Below are positions 25,804 to 34,485 of a DNA stretch of 64,000 nt, in pieces. The first letter of the stretch is position 1. Each line of letters opens with the position of its first letter. The notes beneath the pieces were generated by a model that made no database searches, had not been told where the DNA came from, and was given only the letters and a program-made list of their open reading frames with translations. This DNA comes from Paenibacillus sp. PastM-3 (GTDB taxonomy: Bacteria; Bacillota; Bacilli; Paenibacillales; Paenibacillaceae), in NCBI RefSeq assembly GCF_029893965.1, contig NZ_JARXXP010000002.1, positions 496,001 to 560,000 of the forward strand, written 5' to 3'. The translations under genes and the position numbers were made by a program.

Positions 25804-26142
25804 AGTAGGCGATCAATCGTTTCCAACGGTTGATTATTGATTCGCTTCATAAATTGACTCACATGAAGCCGAATCTTGTAAAATTTTTCGAAAAAGATGT
25901 TGTTCACCACATCCGCTTTGAGCCACAGCCATAACCCTTCTGATCTGAAATCCGGTAGAATTCTTTTAATTTAGAGTAGGGTGTCTACTTATGATATGGC
26001 TCATCTTAACGAGTCTATCGGCGAAAAACGCTTGGCGGCCCAGTGGCCGCCAAGCGTTTTGATTAGTTTTAGCTTGCTACAATATAATTCTTTGTCTTGA
26101 TAGCCTGATTGCCTCAGGCTGCTTTAAAGATAGCAGGCCCTG
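25804..26142. other. Gene-poor decayed interval
   Basis: Holds a short minus-strand open frame (starting about 25945, AVAQSGCGEQHLFRKI) that overlaps the next fragment's start by a few bases, a copy of a short dispersed motif (CTACTTATGATATGG, 25985-25999) and a terminator at 26025-26060. No intact gene is seen. Confidence 0.4.
26025..26060. terminator. Strong bidirectional terminator
   Basis: Perfect 16-bp stem AAAACGCTTGGCGGCC / GGCCGCCAAGCGTTTT with a CAGT loop, 83 bp past the end of the reductase gene. Confidence 0.85.
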
Positions 26143-27180
26143 CTATTCATCGGATACGCCAAGCGCTTTGTTCCGTTCTTTATACCTCTCATTATGCGAC
26201 GATACATAAGCCATTCTCGGCGCTTCGGGATCCAGGTACCGTTTGGCGCTGTTAAGCGCTAAGGCCGCATCCGTGAACGCCCCTGCAATGAGATTGAGCT
26301 TGCTTTCGTAATTGGCGAAGTCGCCGGCCCCGAAGATGCCCGGCAAGTTGGTCTCAAGTCTTGGGCTGACGAATATGTTCCAGTCGTCCATATCCAGTCC
26401 CCAATCCTTGATACCTGTAAAATCGGACTTCAGCCCGTGGTTGACGATAATCTCGTCTATTTCTAGCTCGCGTGAGTCCCCTGATTCGATATGGGTGATC
26501 TTCACCCGTTCAATCGTTTTTCCGTTGCCGCTGTATAACTGCGTGACTTCATATGGCGTAAGCACAACGGCAGAAGAATCCTTCATTCGAATAATGTTTT
26601 TCTCATGTCCACCGAAGCGGTCACGCCTATGCACGACTGTGACTTGAGCAGCGATGGGGACCAGCTCGTTCGCCCAATCGACAGCGGAGTTTCCACCACC
26701 CGAAATAAGCACTCGTTTTCCCCTAAAAGGCTCCAGTTCCTGCACCGTATAGTGCAGATTGGACACTTCATAGCGCTCAGCCCCTTCCAGCTCCAGCTTC
26801 GCCATTCGCAGAATGCCGCGGCCGATAGCCAGAATGACCGTGCGTGTCCAGTGCTTCTCCCCCGTTGCCGCCTCCAGAATATACGTCGAATCCGCTTGTT
26901 TCTCCAATCCGATAATGTGCTGGCCGAATACAATTGTCGGCTCGAATGTCTTCGCCTGTTCTGACAGTTGGGCGATTAACTTCTCGCATAGGATCGGCCC
27001 AATCCCTCCAACATCCCAAATCATTTTCTCCGGATAAATAAGCATCCGCCCGCCCAGCTCGTCTTTCGCTTCTATTAGCTTCGTCTTCAAATCGCGCATT
27101 CCACTATAAAAGGCAGTATACATTCCCGCAGGACCACCGCCGATAATCGTCACATCGTATAATTCAAGCTGCTCAGTCAA
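26143..27180 (-). CDS. Thioredoxin reductase-like ferredoxin/siderophore NAD(P)H reductase
   Basis: A 345-aa two-dinucleotide-fold flavoenzyme like YumC-type ferredoxin-NADP reductases. The FAD site is [19 protein letters not shown], the NAD(P)H site is [18 protein letters not shown], and the C-terminal FAD motif is [14 protein letters not shown]. The redox CxxC of thioredoxin reductase is absent. TTG 27180 is chosen because GGAGGAGGAG lies 5 nt upstream; longer in-frame starts add a poorly conserved leader. A perfect Fur box precedes it, so it probably supplies electrons for iron release or low-iron redox. Confidence 0.85.
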   Translation of the reverse strand: MTEQLELYDVTIIGGGPAGMYTAFYSGMRDLKTKLIEAKDELGGRMLIYPEKMIWDVGGIGPILCEKLIAQLSEQAKTFEPTIVFGQHIIGLEKQADSTYILEAATGEKHWTRTVILAIGRGILRMAKLELEGAERYEVSNLHYTVQELEPFRGKRVLISGGGNSAVDWANELVPIAAQVTVVHRRDRFGGHEKNIIRMKDSSAVVLTPYEVTQLYSGNGKTIERVKITHIESGDSRELEIDEIIVNHGLKSDFTGIKDWGLDMDDWNIFVSPRLETNLPGIFGAGDFANYESKLNLIAGAFTDAALALNSAKRYLDPEAPRMAYVSSHNERYKERNKALGVSDE

Positions 27181-27221
27181 TCGATCTCCTCCTCCAACCG
27201 GCTCATGTAACGTCCATGCTA

Positions 27222-27236
27222 TGATAATCATTATCA
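27222..27236. promoter_or_regulatory. Fur box upstream of reductase
   Basis: TGATAATCATTATCA is a perfect 7-1-7 Fur inverted repeat, about 42 bp before the TTG start. Confidence 0.92.
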
Positions 27237-27342
27237 ACATAATTGTAGCTTCGGCAACGTGACAATAACAATGGACAAAATCGACGGTTGCTTTATACAA
27301 AATAGAGGAGGCATACCATTTTTAGTCGCAAGCAAAAAGAAA

Positions 27343-28935
27343 TCAAGCTAACGATCGCAGTATATCATCGATTTTTTTGCTATTGGAGATAATTCCGTTA
27401 TTCATCCACGTTAGAAAGTCAACCTCGTAGACGCGGTTGTTTCGTACAGCGGGCAGATCACACCACTCTGGCTGTCCCAGCAATTCCCTCTCCGATCCTT
27501 CTGCTTGGCTATGCCATTTATCGAAAGTAACGAACAGATGATCCGCAGTTAGCGTACGCAGGTCCTCTACAGAAAGATTGAACATGCCCGGCCTATTCGC
27601 TTTTAAAGCTACACCTACTGCGGAGTGCGAGCGCAAGCCGACATCGCCATAGAGAACAGTCGAAACAAAGCCTTGCCCTTCTTCCGTATATTGAATGATT
27701 TGGTCCGCCGAGATACGCAAAAAAGCGACCGTTTCACCTTTCATAACCTGACTCAGCGTATGACTCGCAGTCCGCGCTTTGAAGTCATACTTTGCGATAG
27801 CATCGTCGGCCAACTCCATCCGGCCAAAATAATCGGCGACGGTACGCAGCAGCGTACGCCAATTACTAGACTGCTCACGCAGGATACATGTGTCGGATAT
27901 GCGTCGAAACTGAGAATATTGCTGCTGCTCGTAACGATCCATAAGCAATATCAAATCCGGCTTATAACCGGAAAGCGATTCAAAGCTGTCGTCATTTTCG
28001 TCGAACGTCGGAATATGATTTAAGCCTAGATAGTCTTGTTTCCCCCATTTTGCATGCCAATACTGGACGATGGGCTGCATACCTAGCGCGACTATGAAAT
28101 CCTCCAAATACGGCGCTACTACTCTAAGCTGTCCTTTACGGCTACGACGGTATTGCCCGGGCGACATGCCTACTGTCTGCTTGAAACGACGATTGAAATA
28201 ATATTCATTGTTGAACCCTGCATTCAGTGCAATATCGAGCAGCTTGTCATCGGCTCTTGCCAGCCACATCTTGGCTTGATTAATCCGTACTTCATTCAAA
28301 TACTGGAGCGGTACTTGACCCGTAGCCTCTTTGAACAGTCGGGTATACTTCCAGCGATCAATGCCTGCGAGGGAGGCCAGCTCCTCTACGGTCAGAAGCT
28401 CTTGGTAATACTGATGAATATGCTGTATGCTAAGCTCCACCCCATACCGCTCGATATCTGGTCCCTTATCCTCGTCTACAGGTGCATTTTGGCGGAATAG
28501 AAAGAGCAGCAGCTCCTGAAATCTCACAAATCGTTGGAATAGCTCGAGCTCATCGCTCGTCCCGCGAAGTCTATATAACTCATCAAGCAGCTCCATCGTC
28601 TTCGCGAACGGCGAACAGACAAGCTCTTGCTTATTCGGCAGCAAGCTCGAAGCTGTATCATGGCCACTAATGGCGAAGCACACTCGGTAATAACTGCATC
28701 TCATAATCTCTTGATCAACAGATACGGGCCTTCCAGGCCCCTGCAGATAACATTTTCCTTGTTCCGTCCCGCTCATTATAATGAGCAGTTCATAGCCTTC
28801 CTTATCGTTACTATCGCCGCCGTCCAAATCACCCATTTCCGATTGCTCGTCCGCAACAATTAAGCGGATCGATTGCAGGACATATTGAACTGAGGGTGCA
28901 GTCCCAGCTTGTTTGCACTGTTCAATATCCATCAT
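27343..28935 (-). CDS. AraC-family regulator fused to a siderophore-binding domain (Btr-like)
   Basis: A 530-aa regulator. An N-terminal region of about 160 residues is followed by an AraC double HTH (about 165-270: ELASLAGIDRWKYTRLFKEA, NAGFNNEYYFNRRFKQTVGM). Residues about 275-530 form a periplasmic-binding-protein (siderophore) domain. That domain matches the neighbouring lipoprotein at several points: VALGMQPIVQYWHAKWGKQD here against VALGVTPIVQYYNPMWGKQD there. Bacillus Btr has the same layout and activates siderophore uptake when loaded. ATG 28935 is 9 nt after AGAGGCGG. A Fur-like box lies upstream. Confidence 0.9.
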   Translation of the reverse strand: MMDIEQCKQAGTAPSVQYVLQSIRLIVADEQSEMGDLDGGDSNDKEGYELLIIMSGTEQGKCYLQGPGRPVSVDQEIMRCSYYRVCFAISGHDTASSLLPNKQELVCSPFAKTMELLDELYRLRGTSDELELFQRFVRFQELLLFLFRQNAPVDEDKGPDIERYGVELSIQHIHQYYQELLTVEELASLAGIDRWKYTRLFKEATGQVPLQYLNEVRINQAKMWLARADDKLLDIALNAGFNNEYYFNRRFKQTVGMSPGQYRRSRKGQLRVVAPYLEDFIVALGMQPIVQYWHAKWGKQDYLGLNHIPTFDENDDSFESLSGYKPDLILLMDRYEQQQYSQFRRISDTCILREQSSNWRTLLRTVADYFGRMELADDAIAKYDFKARTASHTLSQVMKGETVAFLRISADQIIQYTEEGQGFVSTVLYGDVGLRSHSAVGVALKANRPGMFNLSVEDLRTLTADHLFVTFDKWHSQAEGSERELLGQPEWCDLPAVRNNRVYEVDFLTWMNNGIISNSKKIDDILRSLA

Positions 28936-28956
28936 TACTATCAACCGCCTCTTAAT

Positions 28957-28978
28957 TGATATTCATTCTCAATGAATA
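28957..28978. promoter_or_regulatory. Fur-like box upstream of AraC regulator
   Basis: TGATATTCATTCTCA (28957-28971) matches 13 of 15 Fur positions. It overlaps a perfect 8-bp inverted repeat TATTCATT-CTC-AATGAATA. Confidence 0.75.
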
Positions 28979-28995
28979 TAGTGTAAATCATAATA

Positions 28996-29027
28996 AGCCG
29001 CCTATCAACCATCGTTGATAGGCGGCT
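28996..29027. terminator. Strong hairpin between siderophore-binding protein and regulator genes
   Basis: Perfect 14-bp stem AGCCGCCTATCAAC / GTTGATAGGCGGCT with a CATC loop. The minus-strand tail is T-rich but interrupted. It lies 54 bp after the binding-protein stop and probably ends that transcript. Confidence 0.75.
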
Positions 29028-29080
29028 CTTTCTCAATTATGGCGATGGATCCCGCCATTGAACTTATTCACTCTTATTTT

Positions 29081-30088
29081 CTACTGAGATGCCAGCAATC
29101 GAAGTAAATCATCCATCTTCAACCCGTTAGCCGTAATGGCTCCCGTCTGCCAATATGATCTCTCTACGGGATATACATGGCCGTTCTTAAATGCAGGAAC
29201 GGTCTGCCATATCGGATCTGCCTTCATTTCCTCAAGCGCTTTCGCGTTGCTCTCATCCTCCCACGCCCCGTTGGACGGAAGCAAAATAATATGGTCTGCA
29301 TCAAGCTCCGGAACAACCTCCTTCGACAAGACGATATTGCCCTCCGTCATCGCCTCGGCGAACGCCGGTGCTTTCAGCCCAAGATCCTCATACAAGATTT
29401 GTCCGACAAACGTGTTATGAACACCGAAAATATTAACCGATTTATCTACGACGTTCATCCGCAGAACAACAAGCTTCTCATCGCCAATCGCCGCGTTCAG
29501 CTTCGCCTTCACATCGGCAATACGGGCTTCGTAATCCGCAAGAACCTGCTCCGCCTTATCGCTGAGACCAAGCAAATCGGCGATTAAGGTCAATGTTTTA
29601 CGCGTATCCGCAAGTACATCGTCCGGCAAACGGAACGTCGGCGCAACCTTGGAATAGAGCTCGTATTGTGCCGCATCGACCTCACCGGCTCCGATGATCA
29701 AGTCCGGCTCAGACACAAGCAATGCTTCGATGTTGCCGGTCACGTCGAACAACGGCACGTCCAGCTTCAAATAATCCTGCTTACCCCACATTGGGTTATA
29801 ATATTGCACAATAGGCGTTACCCCAAGCGCAACCAAATAATCTTCACGATAAAGCGCTGAGATTCGCTTAGGATTTGTCGGAATCTCTACCTTTCCGAAG
29901 CCATCGGTTACGACGCGCGTCTCCGTCTGAGCCGGAGCTTCGCTTGGCGCTGCCGTTGTCTGTGCAGACTGATCGGAATTCACCGTAGCCTCAGCTTGGT
30001 TGCCTGTCGAGCCGCAACCTGTCACCGTAATTATTGCTGCCGTTATAAGCGGTATCCATCCTATTTTCATAAATCCCGATCTTGCCAT
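29081..30088 (-). CDS. Iron-siderophore binding lipoprotein
   Basis: A 335-aa ABC-transporter substrate-binding protein of the Fe-siderophore class III fold. Signal peptide and lipobox IITVTGCGST give Cys 25. A Thr/Gln/Ala-rich linker follows, then two alpha/beta lobes (PKRISALYREDYLVALGVTP; DADHIILLPSNGAWEDES). ATG 30088 has AGGAGTGG upstream. A perfect Fur box lies about 60 bp before it. No permease or ATPase gene is found nearby, so it must dock to a transporter encoded elsewhere. It shares a domain with the adjacent AraC regulator. Confidence 0.92.
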   Translation of the reverse strand: MARSGFMKIGWIPLITAAIITVTGCGSTGNQAEATVNSDQSAQTTAAPSEAPAQTETRVVTDGFGKVEIPTNPKRISALYREDYLVALGVTPIVQYYNPMWGKQDYLKLDVPLFDVTGNIEALLVSEPDLIIGAGEVDAAQYELYSKVAPTFRLPDDVLADTRKTLTLIADLLGLSDKAEQVLADYEARIADVKAKLNAAIGDEKLVVLRMNVVDKSVNIFGVHNTFVGQILYEDLGLKAPAFAEAMTEGNIVLSKEVVPELDADHIILLPSNGAWEDESNAKALEEMKADPIWQTVPAFKNGHVYPVERSYWQTGAITANGLKMDDLLRLLASQ

Positions 30089-30147
30089 GAATTAATCCAC
30101 TCCTATAAGTTTTATGTTTTGTAGCAAAACAATTTACCAATCTATAA

Positions 30148-30162
30148 TGATAATCATTATCA
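30148..30162. promoter_or_regulatory. Fur box upstream of binding lipoprotein
   Basis: TGATAATCATTATCA, a perfect 7-1-7 Fur repeat, identical to the one at 27222. Confidence 0.93.
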
Positions 30163-30539
30163 TTTGTAATGAGTAGATTGTACCCCACATTGAATTTCAT
30201 GTTCAATACACATTCTCTACGGATGGCTTTATACAAATTCATCACTTCCTTATTAAAGAAACAATAAAGAGCCTCTTCTACAGAGAAGAAAAGGCTCTCG
30301 TCGATTGCTTATTTCATTCCCTCCGCCAGTTACCCATGGAGGGCTTTACACACCTTATAGCAATTAACTTAAATTTTGCCCTACTTGTGATACGGTACAT
30401 GGCACGATCAACAACCACATCAGCCTTTTCATTTCATTAATTTTTCATTAAATTCCTCATTAATTAAATATTCCAAATAATACTAATTATTTTATCGGAT
30501 CATAATCAGGAATTCATAAGTTAAAAAAATCAATATAAA
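30163..30539. other. Intergenic AT-rich interval
   Basis: No gene seen. It holds an imperfect hairpin at about 30269-30298 (AGAGCCTCTTCT with AGAAGAAAAGGCTCT) and one copy of the dispersed motif (CCTACTTGTGATACGG, 30380-30395). Confidence 0.5.
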
Positions 30540-30543
30540 CAAA

Positions 30544-30570
30544 AGAAGCCTGCAACTATCACAGACTTCT
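30544..30570 (-). terminator. Terminator of the hydrolase/importer operon
   Basis: AGAAGCCTG / CAGACTTCT stem with a 9-nt loop; the minus-strand 3' side is followed by TTTGTTT. It lies 36 bp after the cysteine hydrolase stop. Confidence 0.75.
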
Positions 30571-30605
30571 CCTTGTTTAGAATTGCCTATTCGCATCTGT
30601 ATACT

Positions 30606-31286
30606 TTATTGCGCAACTGGAGCTATAAACATTTCTGTTACCTCACTAAGCGACAGCACCGTCGCGTACTTCGCGTTCAAGTCGAATAAATTGGTGCAAT
30701 GCGAGAAATACGAACGATCAAAGCAGCAATCGTCAACTACGAATGTGGTGAAGCCGTTCGAATGCGAGTCCACGGATGTTGCACGTACACAGCCGGATGT
30801 GGAAACCCCGCACACGATGACCGTATCGACCCGCTCCTTAACCAAATAAGCTTGCAGCGGCGTTTGAAAGAAGGCACTCGCTTTCGTTTTCTCCAGCACC
30901 CATTCCCCTTCGATCGGGGCAATAGACGGAGGGAATTCATTGTACATTCCTTCCATATTTAGTCTTTTCTTCGACTTAACGGCTCCGCCGGCAAATTGCG
31001 TGTCGTAAGGGTTCGTCCTGGAATATACGACGGGAAGCTTTCGTTCACGAAACAACGCGATAAGTGCGGCAATATGCGGCATCGCTTCCCATGAGGCGGG
31101 TCCGCAGGCAGTAGGATACTCTTGAATCGCTTGCTCCAATGTAAGCGATTCGGAGCCGGTGAAGCCGTAAGTCACGTCTACGACAATAAGCGCCGCGCGC
31201 TCCCCCAGCTCAGCCTTCTCGAAAAAGCCCGCTCTCTTGTATGTTTTCTGTTCAGCTTCAGGGATGACTTCCATCCATTTTTTCAT
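30606..31286 (-). CDS. Isochorismatase-family cysteine amidohydrolase
   Basis: A 226-aa hydrolase of the isochorismatase superfamily, nearest in look to N-carbamoylsarcosine amidase/maleamate amidase types. The catalytic triad is visible: Asp in ALIVVDVTYGFTG, Lys in WVLEKTKASAFF, Cys in VCGVSTSGCVRATSVDSHSN. Last gene of a six-gene minus-strand operon beginning at 36415. The neighbours (allantoinase-like hydrolase, importer, MFS) suggest it cleaves an amide or carbamoyl group of an imported nitrogen compound, releasing ammonia. The substrate is unknown. A catalytically dead relative forms the regulator at 36673. Confidence 0.9.
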   Translation of the reverse strand: MKKWMEVIPEAEQKTYKRAGFFEKAELGERAALIVVDVTYGFTGSESLTLEQAIQEYPTACGPASWEAMPHIAALIALFRERKLPVVYSRTNPYDTQFAGGAVKSKKRLNMEGMYNEFPPSIAPIEGEWVLEKTKASAFFQTPLQAYLVKERVDTVIVCGVSTSGCVRATSVDSHSNGFTTFVVDDCCFDRSYFSHCTNLFDLNAKYATVLSLSEVTEMFIAPVAQ

Positions 31287-31309
31287 TATAAAGACTCCTT
31301 CACAGTCGA

Positions 31310-32647
31310 TTATGTTCCAACTTGACGCAGCGGGGCTTTGCGCGGCATTCTCGCCGACAACAGCAGGACCAGCACACCTATGGCTGCGCCGACAATTGCA
31401 ACGACATGAAATTGAGCCGTCGTTACCTGCTGGCCGAAAGCGATCCCGAGTAAGCTTGAGGATAGGATCGTGCCTAAGTATCGGGATGTCATAAACAAGC
31501 CGGATGCGATGCCGGTCTCCTGCGGGTCTGCAAATGCGAACAAGGCGGTCTGAAGCCCCAAATTATTAAACCCGTTGCTGATGCCTAGTACGGATAGCAC
31601 AGCGAATAAGTAAAATGGTGAACTGTTATTGCCTATGGTCAACAGCAGCAAGGTACCAAAGATAGCGCATATCGCCCCTACTAGAAGCACCGATTTGGAA
31701 GATTGAGTCCGATCAATCCACCGTCCAGCAAGCGGCGACACCACGACGCTGAAGCCAGCGATTGACAGCATGACGACGCCAGTCACATCAGCTCCAAAGC
31801 CTTGCACCTTCTGCAAATAAGTCGGTACACCGAAAAACATCGAATAAAACAAAATATTGACCAAGATGAACTGAACGTATACGAGACTGACATTCACGTT
31901 TTTCCGCAAAGACGATACGTTGACGAACGGTGCCGACCGACGGGTTTCATGCCGAATAAACCATAACACAGCAATAGCGAATATCAGCAGCAGCCACCAG
32001 TTGGCTTGCTGCTCCAACGATAGGAGAAACATCAGCAGGCCTATGATGGAGACAGCGAATAACAGAATGCCGCCGACATCGGGTGCGGCCGGCTTATTCA
32101 CTGGCCGCTCATCCTTCGGAAACGCTCGAATCGCCAGGATGAACGAAGCAATGATAAAAGGAAAATTGATGAAGAAAATAGCCTGCCAATCCCAATTGAA
32201 AATGAGAAAACCACCGATGGAGGGACCGAACGCCGCCGAGCTGGAAGCGAAAATATTTAGCACACCTAGCGACTGAGCCTGTTTCTCAGTAATATGTTTG
32301 CGCACGGCAGCCATGCCAGCGGGATAAAGCGTAGAGCTTCCCACTGCTTGAATCATCCGGAAGACGATCAGCCAGCCGAAACTCGCAGCGAGCGGCGCCA
32401 GCATGGAAGCCACGGCGACAAGTCCGAGCCCGATCAGAAACATCCGCTTTTGTCCCCAGGTGTCGGTCAGCTTCCCCATAACCGGTTGACCGATGGCGCT
32501 TGCTAAGTAATAAGTAGATATAAGCCATGTCGAATCTGCAAACGTTAGTTCAAAATCCCCCTGCAAACGTGTTAACGCTACCGAGATCATAGAAGAATTC
32601 AATGGGTTTAACAAAATTCCGAAAGCTACTGCTATAAGTAGACGCAA
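31310..32647 (-). CDS. MFS transporter (DHA2-like)
   Basis: A 445-aa major facilitator protein with about 12 membrane segments. The N-terminal half has LNSSMISVALTRLQGDFELT and the conserved loop MGKLTDTWGQKRMFLIGLGL. The likely start is TTG 32647, about 8 nt after AAGGATG. It sits between the importer permease and the hydrolase gene in the same operon. It could export a product or toxic intermediate, or import a substrate; sequence does not decide. Confidence 0.88.
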   Translation of the reverse strand: MRLLIAVAFGILLNPLNSSMISVALTRLQGDFELTFADSTWLISTYYLASAIGQPVMGKLTDTWGQKRMFLIGLGLVAVASMLAPLAASFGWLIVFRMIQAVGSSTLYPAGMAAVRKHITEKQAQSLGVLNIFASSSAAFGPSIGGFLIFNWDWQAIFFINFPFIIASFILAIRAFPKDERPVNKPAAPDVGGILLFAVSIIGLLMFLLSLEQQANWWLLLIFAIAVLWFIRHETRRSAPFVNVSSLRKNVNVSLVYVQFILVNILFYSMFFGVPTYLQKVQGFGADVTGVVMLSIAGFSVVVSPLAGRWIDRTQSSKSVLLVGAICAIFGTLLLLTIGNNSSPFYLFAVLSVLGISNGFNNLGLQTALFAFADPQETGIASGLFMTSRYLGTILSSSLLGIAFGQQVTTAQFHVVAIVGAAIGVLVLLLSARMPRKAPLRQVGT

Positions 32648-32737
32648 AACGCTTCATCCTTTCAGCCTGCGATGTTATATCATGATAGCACGGCAAGGCT
32701 GGCTGTCCAATACGAGGAGACCTGCATCTTCGCCGCC

Positions 32738-33622
32738 CTAGTGCTGCTCCGATTCATGCCACGAGCTTAGCAGCCGTTTGGACAGCAAATTAATCAGCAG
32801 GAAGAATACGATGCCTATGACGGACGCTGTGAGACCGCAGGCAAACAAATAACCGGTTTGAAGCCGTGTTGCCGCAATCGTAATCGCGTACCCAAGCCCT
32901 CCATTGCCGCCGCCAATCCCGGCGATATATTCGCCGACGATTGCGCCAACAACCGACATCGCGCACGAAATTTTCAAGCCAGCCAAAATATACGGCAACG
33001 CTGCCGGCAAACGCAGCCTCCACATCGTTTGCATTTTCGTTGCATTATACAAATAAAACAAATTTTTCATGTTTTGCTCGGTCGATTTTAATCCAGTCAA
33101 CGTATTGGACAAGATCGGAAAGAAGCTGATCAGGAATGCGATGATCACAATGGCGTTCATACCAGCCCCGAACCAGATCACGATAATCGGGGCGATGGCA
33201 ACGATGGGTACAGTTTGCAAAATGATCGCGTACGGATACACGCCTCGTTCCACCGATTTAGATAACGCCAGCAATACGGCCAGCCCGATTCCGAGCACGA
33301 CGCTCATCGCAAAACCCAGCACCGATTCGATGACTGTCACTCGTACCGAGCTGAGCAGGCCGCTCCAGTTCGCTGCGGCCGCCTCGTAAATATTAGAAGG
33401 CTTCGGCAAAATATAGAACGGAATATTGGCCAGTCTCACAATGATCTCCCACGCGCCTAGAACCAGGACCAGCACCGCAATCGCCGGAAATATTCGGAGA
33501 AGGGCGCGCTGCAGCGCGCCCACGCCTTTGCGGATAAACCCGAACAAGGCTTCCGATCCGTTCCGGGACTCCATGCCCGAATTCACATCCGATATAAGCT
33601 CCGCCTTGTTTTCCATTTCCAT
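32738..33622 (-). CDS. ABC importer permease, SsuC/TauC type
   Basis: A 294-aa permease of the nitrate/sulfonate/taurine-type family (BPD_transp_1). About six hydrophobic segments and the loop FYLYNATKMQTMWRLRLPAA are seen. ATG 33622 follows AAAGGAG. It is 21 bp after the ATPase gene and belongs with the NMT1/THI5-type binding protein. Substrates of this class include sulfonates, thiamine pyrimidine precursors and other small nitrogen compounds. Confidence 0.92.
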   Translation of the reverse strand: MEMENKAELISDVNSGMESRNGSEALFGFIRKGVGALQRALLRIFPAIAVLVLVLGAWEIIVRLANIPFYILPKPSNIYEAAAANWSGLLSSVRVTVIESVLGFAMSVVLGIGLAVLLALSKSVERGVYPYAIILQTVPIVAIAPIIVIWFGAGMNAIVIIAFLISFFPILSNTLTGLKSTEQNMKNLFYLYNATKMQTMWRLRLPAALPYILAGLKISCAMSVVGAIVGEYIAGIGGGNGGLGYAITIAATRLQTGYLFACGLTASVIGIVFFLLINLLSKRLLSSWHESEQH

Positions 33623-33643
33623 TTGTACATTCTCCTTTCCGGG

Positions 33644-34441
33644 TTAGTGCTGAAGGCCGAGCGAAATTGTTCGCACCAATTCGCTGAATTCATGTGTAGT
33701 CCGAAACTCGTCATGCCGCGGGAACGCTACCGGCACGTCCACGATATCGGCAATTTTCCCCGGTCGCGGCGTCATGACAACCACCCGCGTCGATAAAAAG
33801 ACAGCCTCAAACACGTTGTGCGTAATAAACAATACACTCATTTGCTTATCCTTCTGCCAAATGTCCAGAAGCTCATCCTGCAGCGTTTGCCGCGTAATTT
33901 CGTCCAGTGCTCCGAATGGTTCATCCATGAGCAGCAGCTTCGGTCTCGACACAAGCGCACGGGCAATGGACACCCTCATCTTCATCCCGCCGGACAGCTG
34001 GCGCGGCAATGATTTCATATGCTCCTTCAGCCCAACCAGCTCCAGCACGCGCTCGGCTTCTTCGATACACTGCTTCTTGGGTACTCTCCGCAGCTTTAAC
34101 GGCAGCATCACGTTATCCAACAGATTGCTCCAAGGGAGCAGCGTATGCTCCTGAAAGACAAACGCAATGTCGTTATGCTTGCGGGCTTCCTCGGGATTCG
34201 TCTGCAGAACGGCGAGCTTGCCATCCGTCGGTTCAGTTAAGCCGGTTATCATATTGAAAATGGTTGATTTGCCGCAGCCCGACGGACCGACAAAGCATAG
34301 AAACTCGCCTTCGCCTACTTCCAAAGTGGCGTCCTTCACAGCGATGGTGCCGTTCGGGTATATCTTCTCCAAGCTATCCATCATGACAAGCTGATTTTTT
34401 GACATCTCGTCAAGCTGCTGTATTTCCGCTTGCGCGCTCAC
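33644..34441 (-). CDS. ABC importer ATPase, SsuB/TauB type
   Basis: A 265-aa ATPase. Walker A is FVGPSGCGKSTIFNMITG, signature LSGGMKMRVSIARALVS, Walker B LLMDEPFGALD. GTG 34441 is the start: GGAGGTGATC lies 3-6 nt upstream. A longer frame to 34582 would overlap the end of the binding-protein gene and its extra residues look non-coding. Confidence 0.93.
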   Translation of the reverse strand: MSAQAEIQQLDEMSKNQLVMMDSLEKIYPNGTIAVKDATLEVGEGEFLCFVGPSGCGKSTIFNMITGLTEPTDGKLAVLQTNPEEARKHNDIAFVFQEHTLLPWSNLLDNVMLPLKLRRVPKKQCIEEAERVLELVGLKEHMKSLPRQLSGGMKMRVSIARALVSRPKLLLMDEPFGALDEITRQTLQDELLDIWQKDKQMSVLFITHNVFEAVFLSTRVVVMTPRPGKIADIVDVPVAFPRHDEFRTTHEFSELVRTISLGLQH

Positions 34442-34485
34442 TGCGATCACCTCCATTTTGCGTATTCGTAAAGCTCTATAAGCCG

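Noticed and set aside
25393..26142. Insertion sequence remnant
   Set aside because: AT-rich and decayed, but I found no transposase motifs or terminal inverted repeats.
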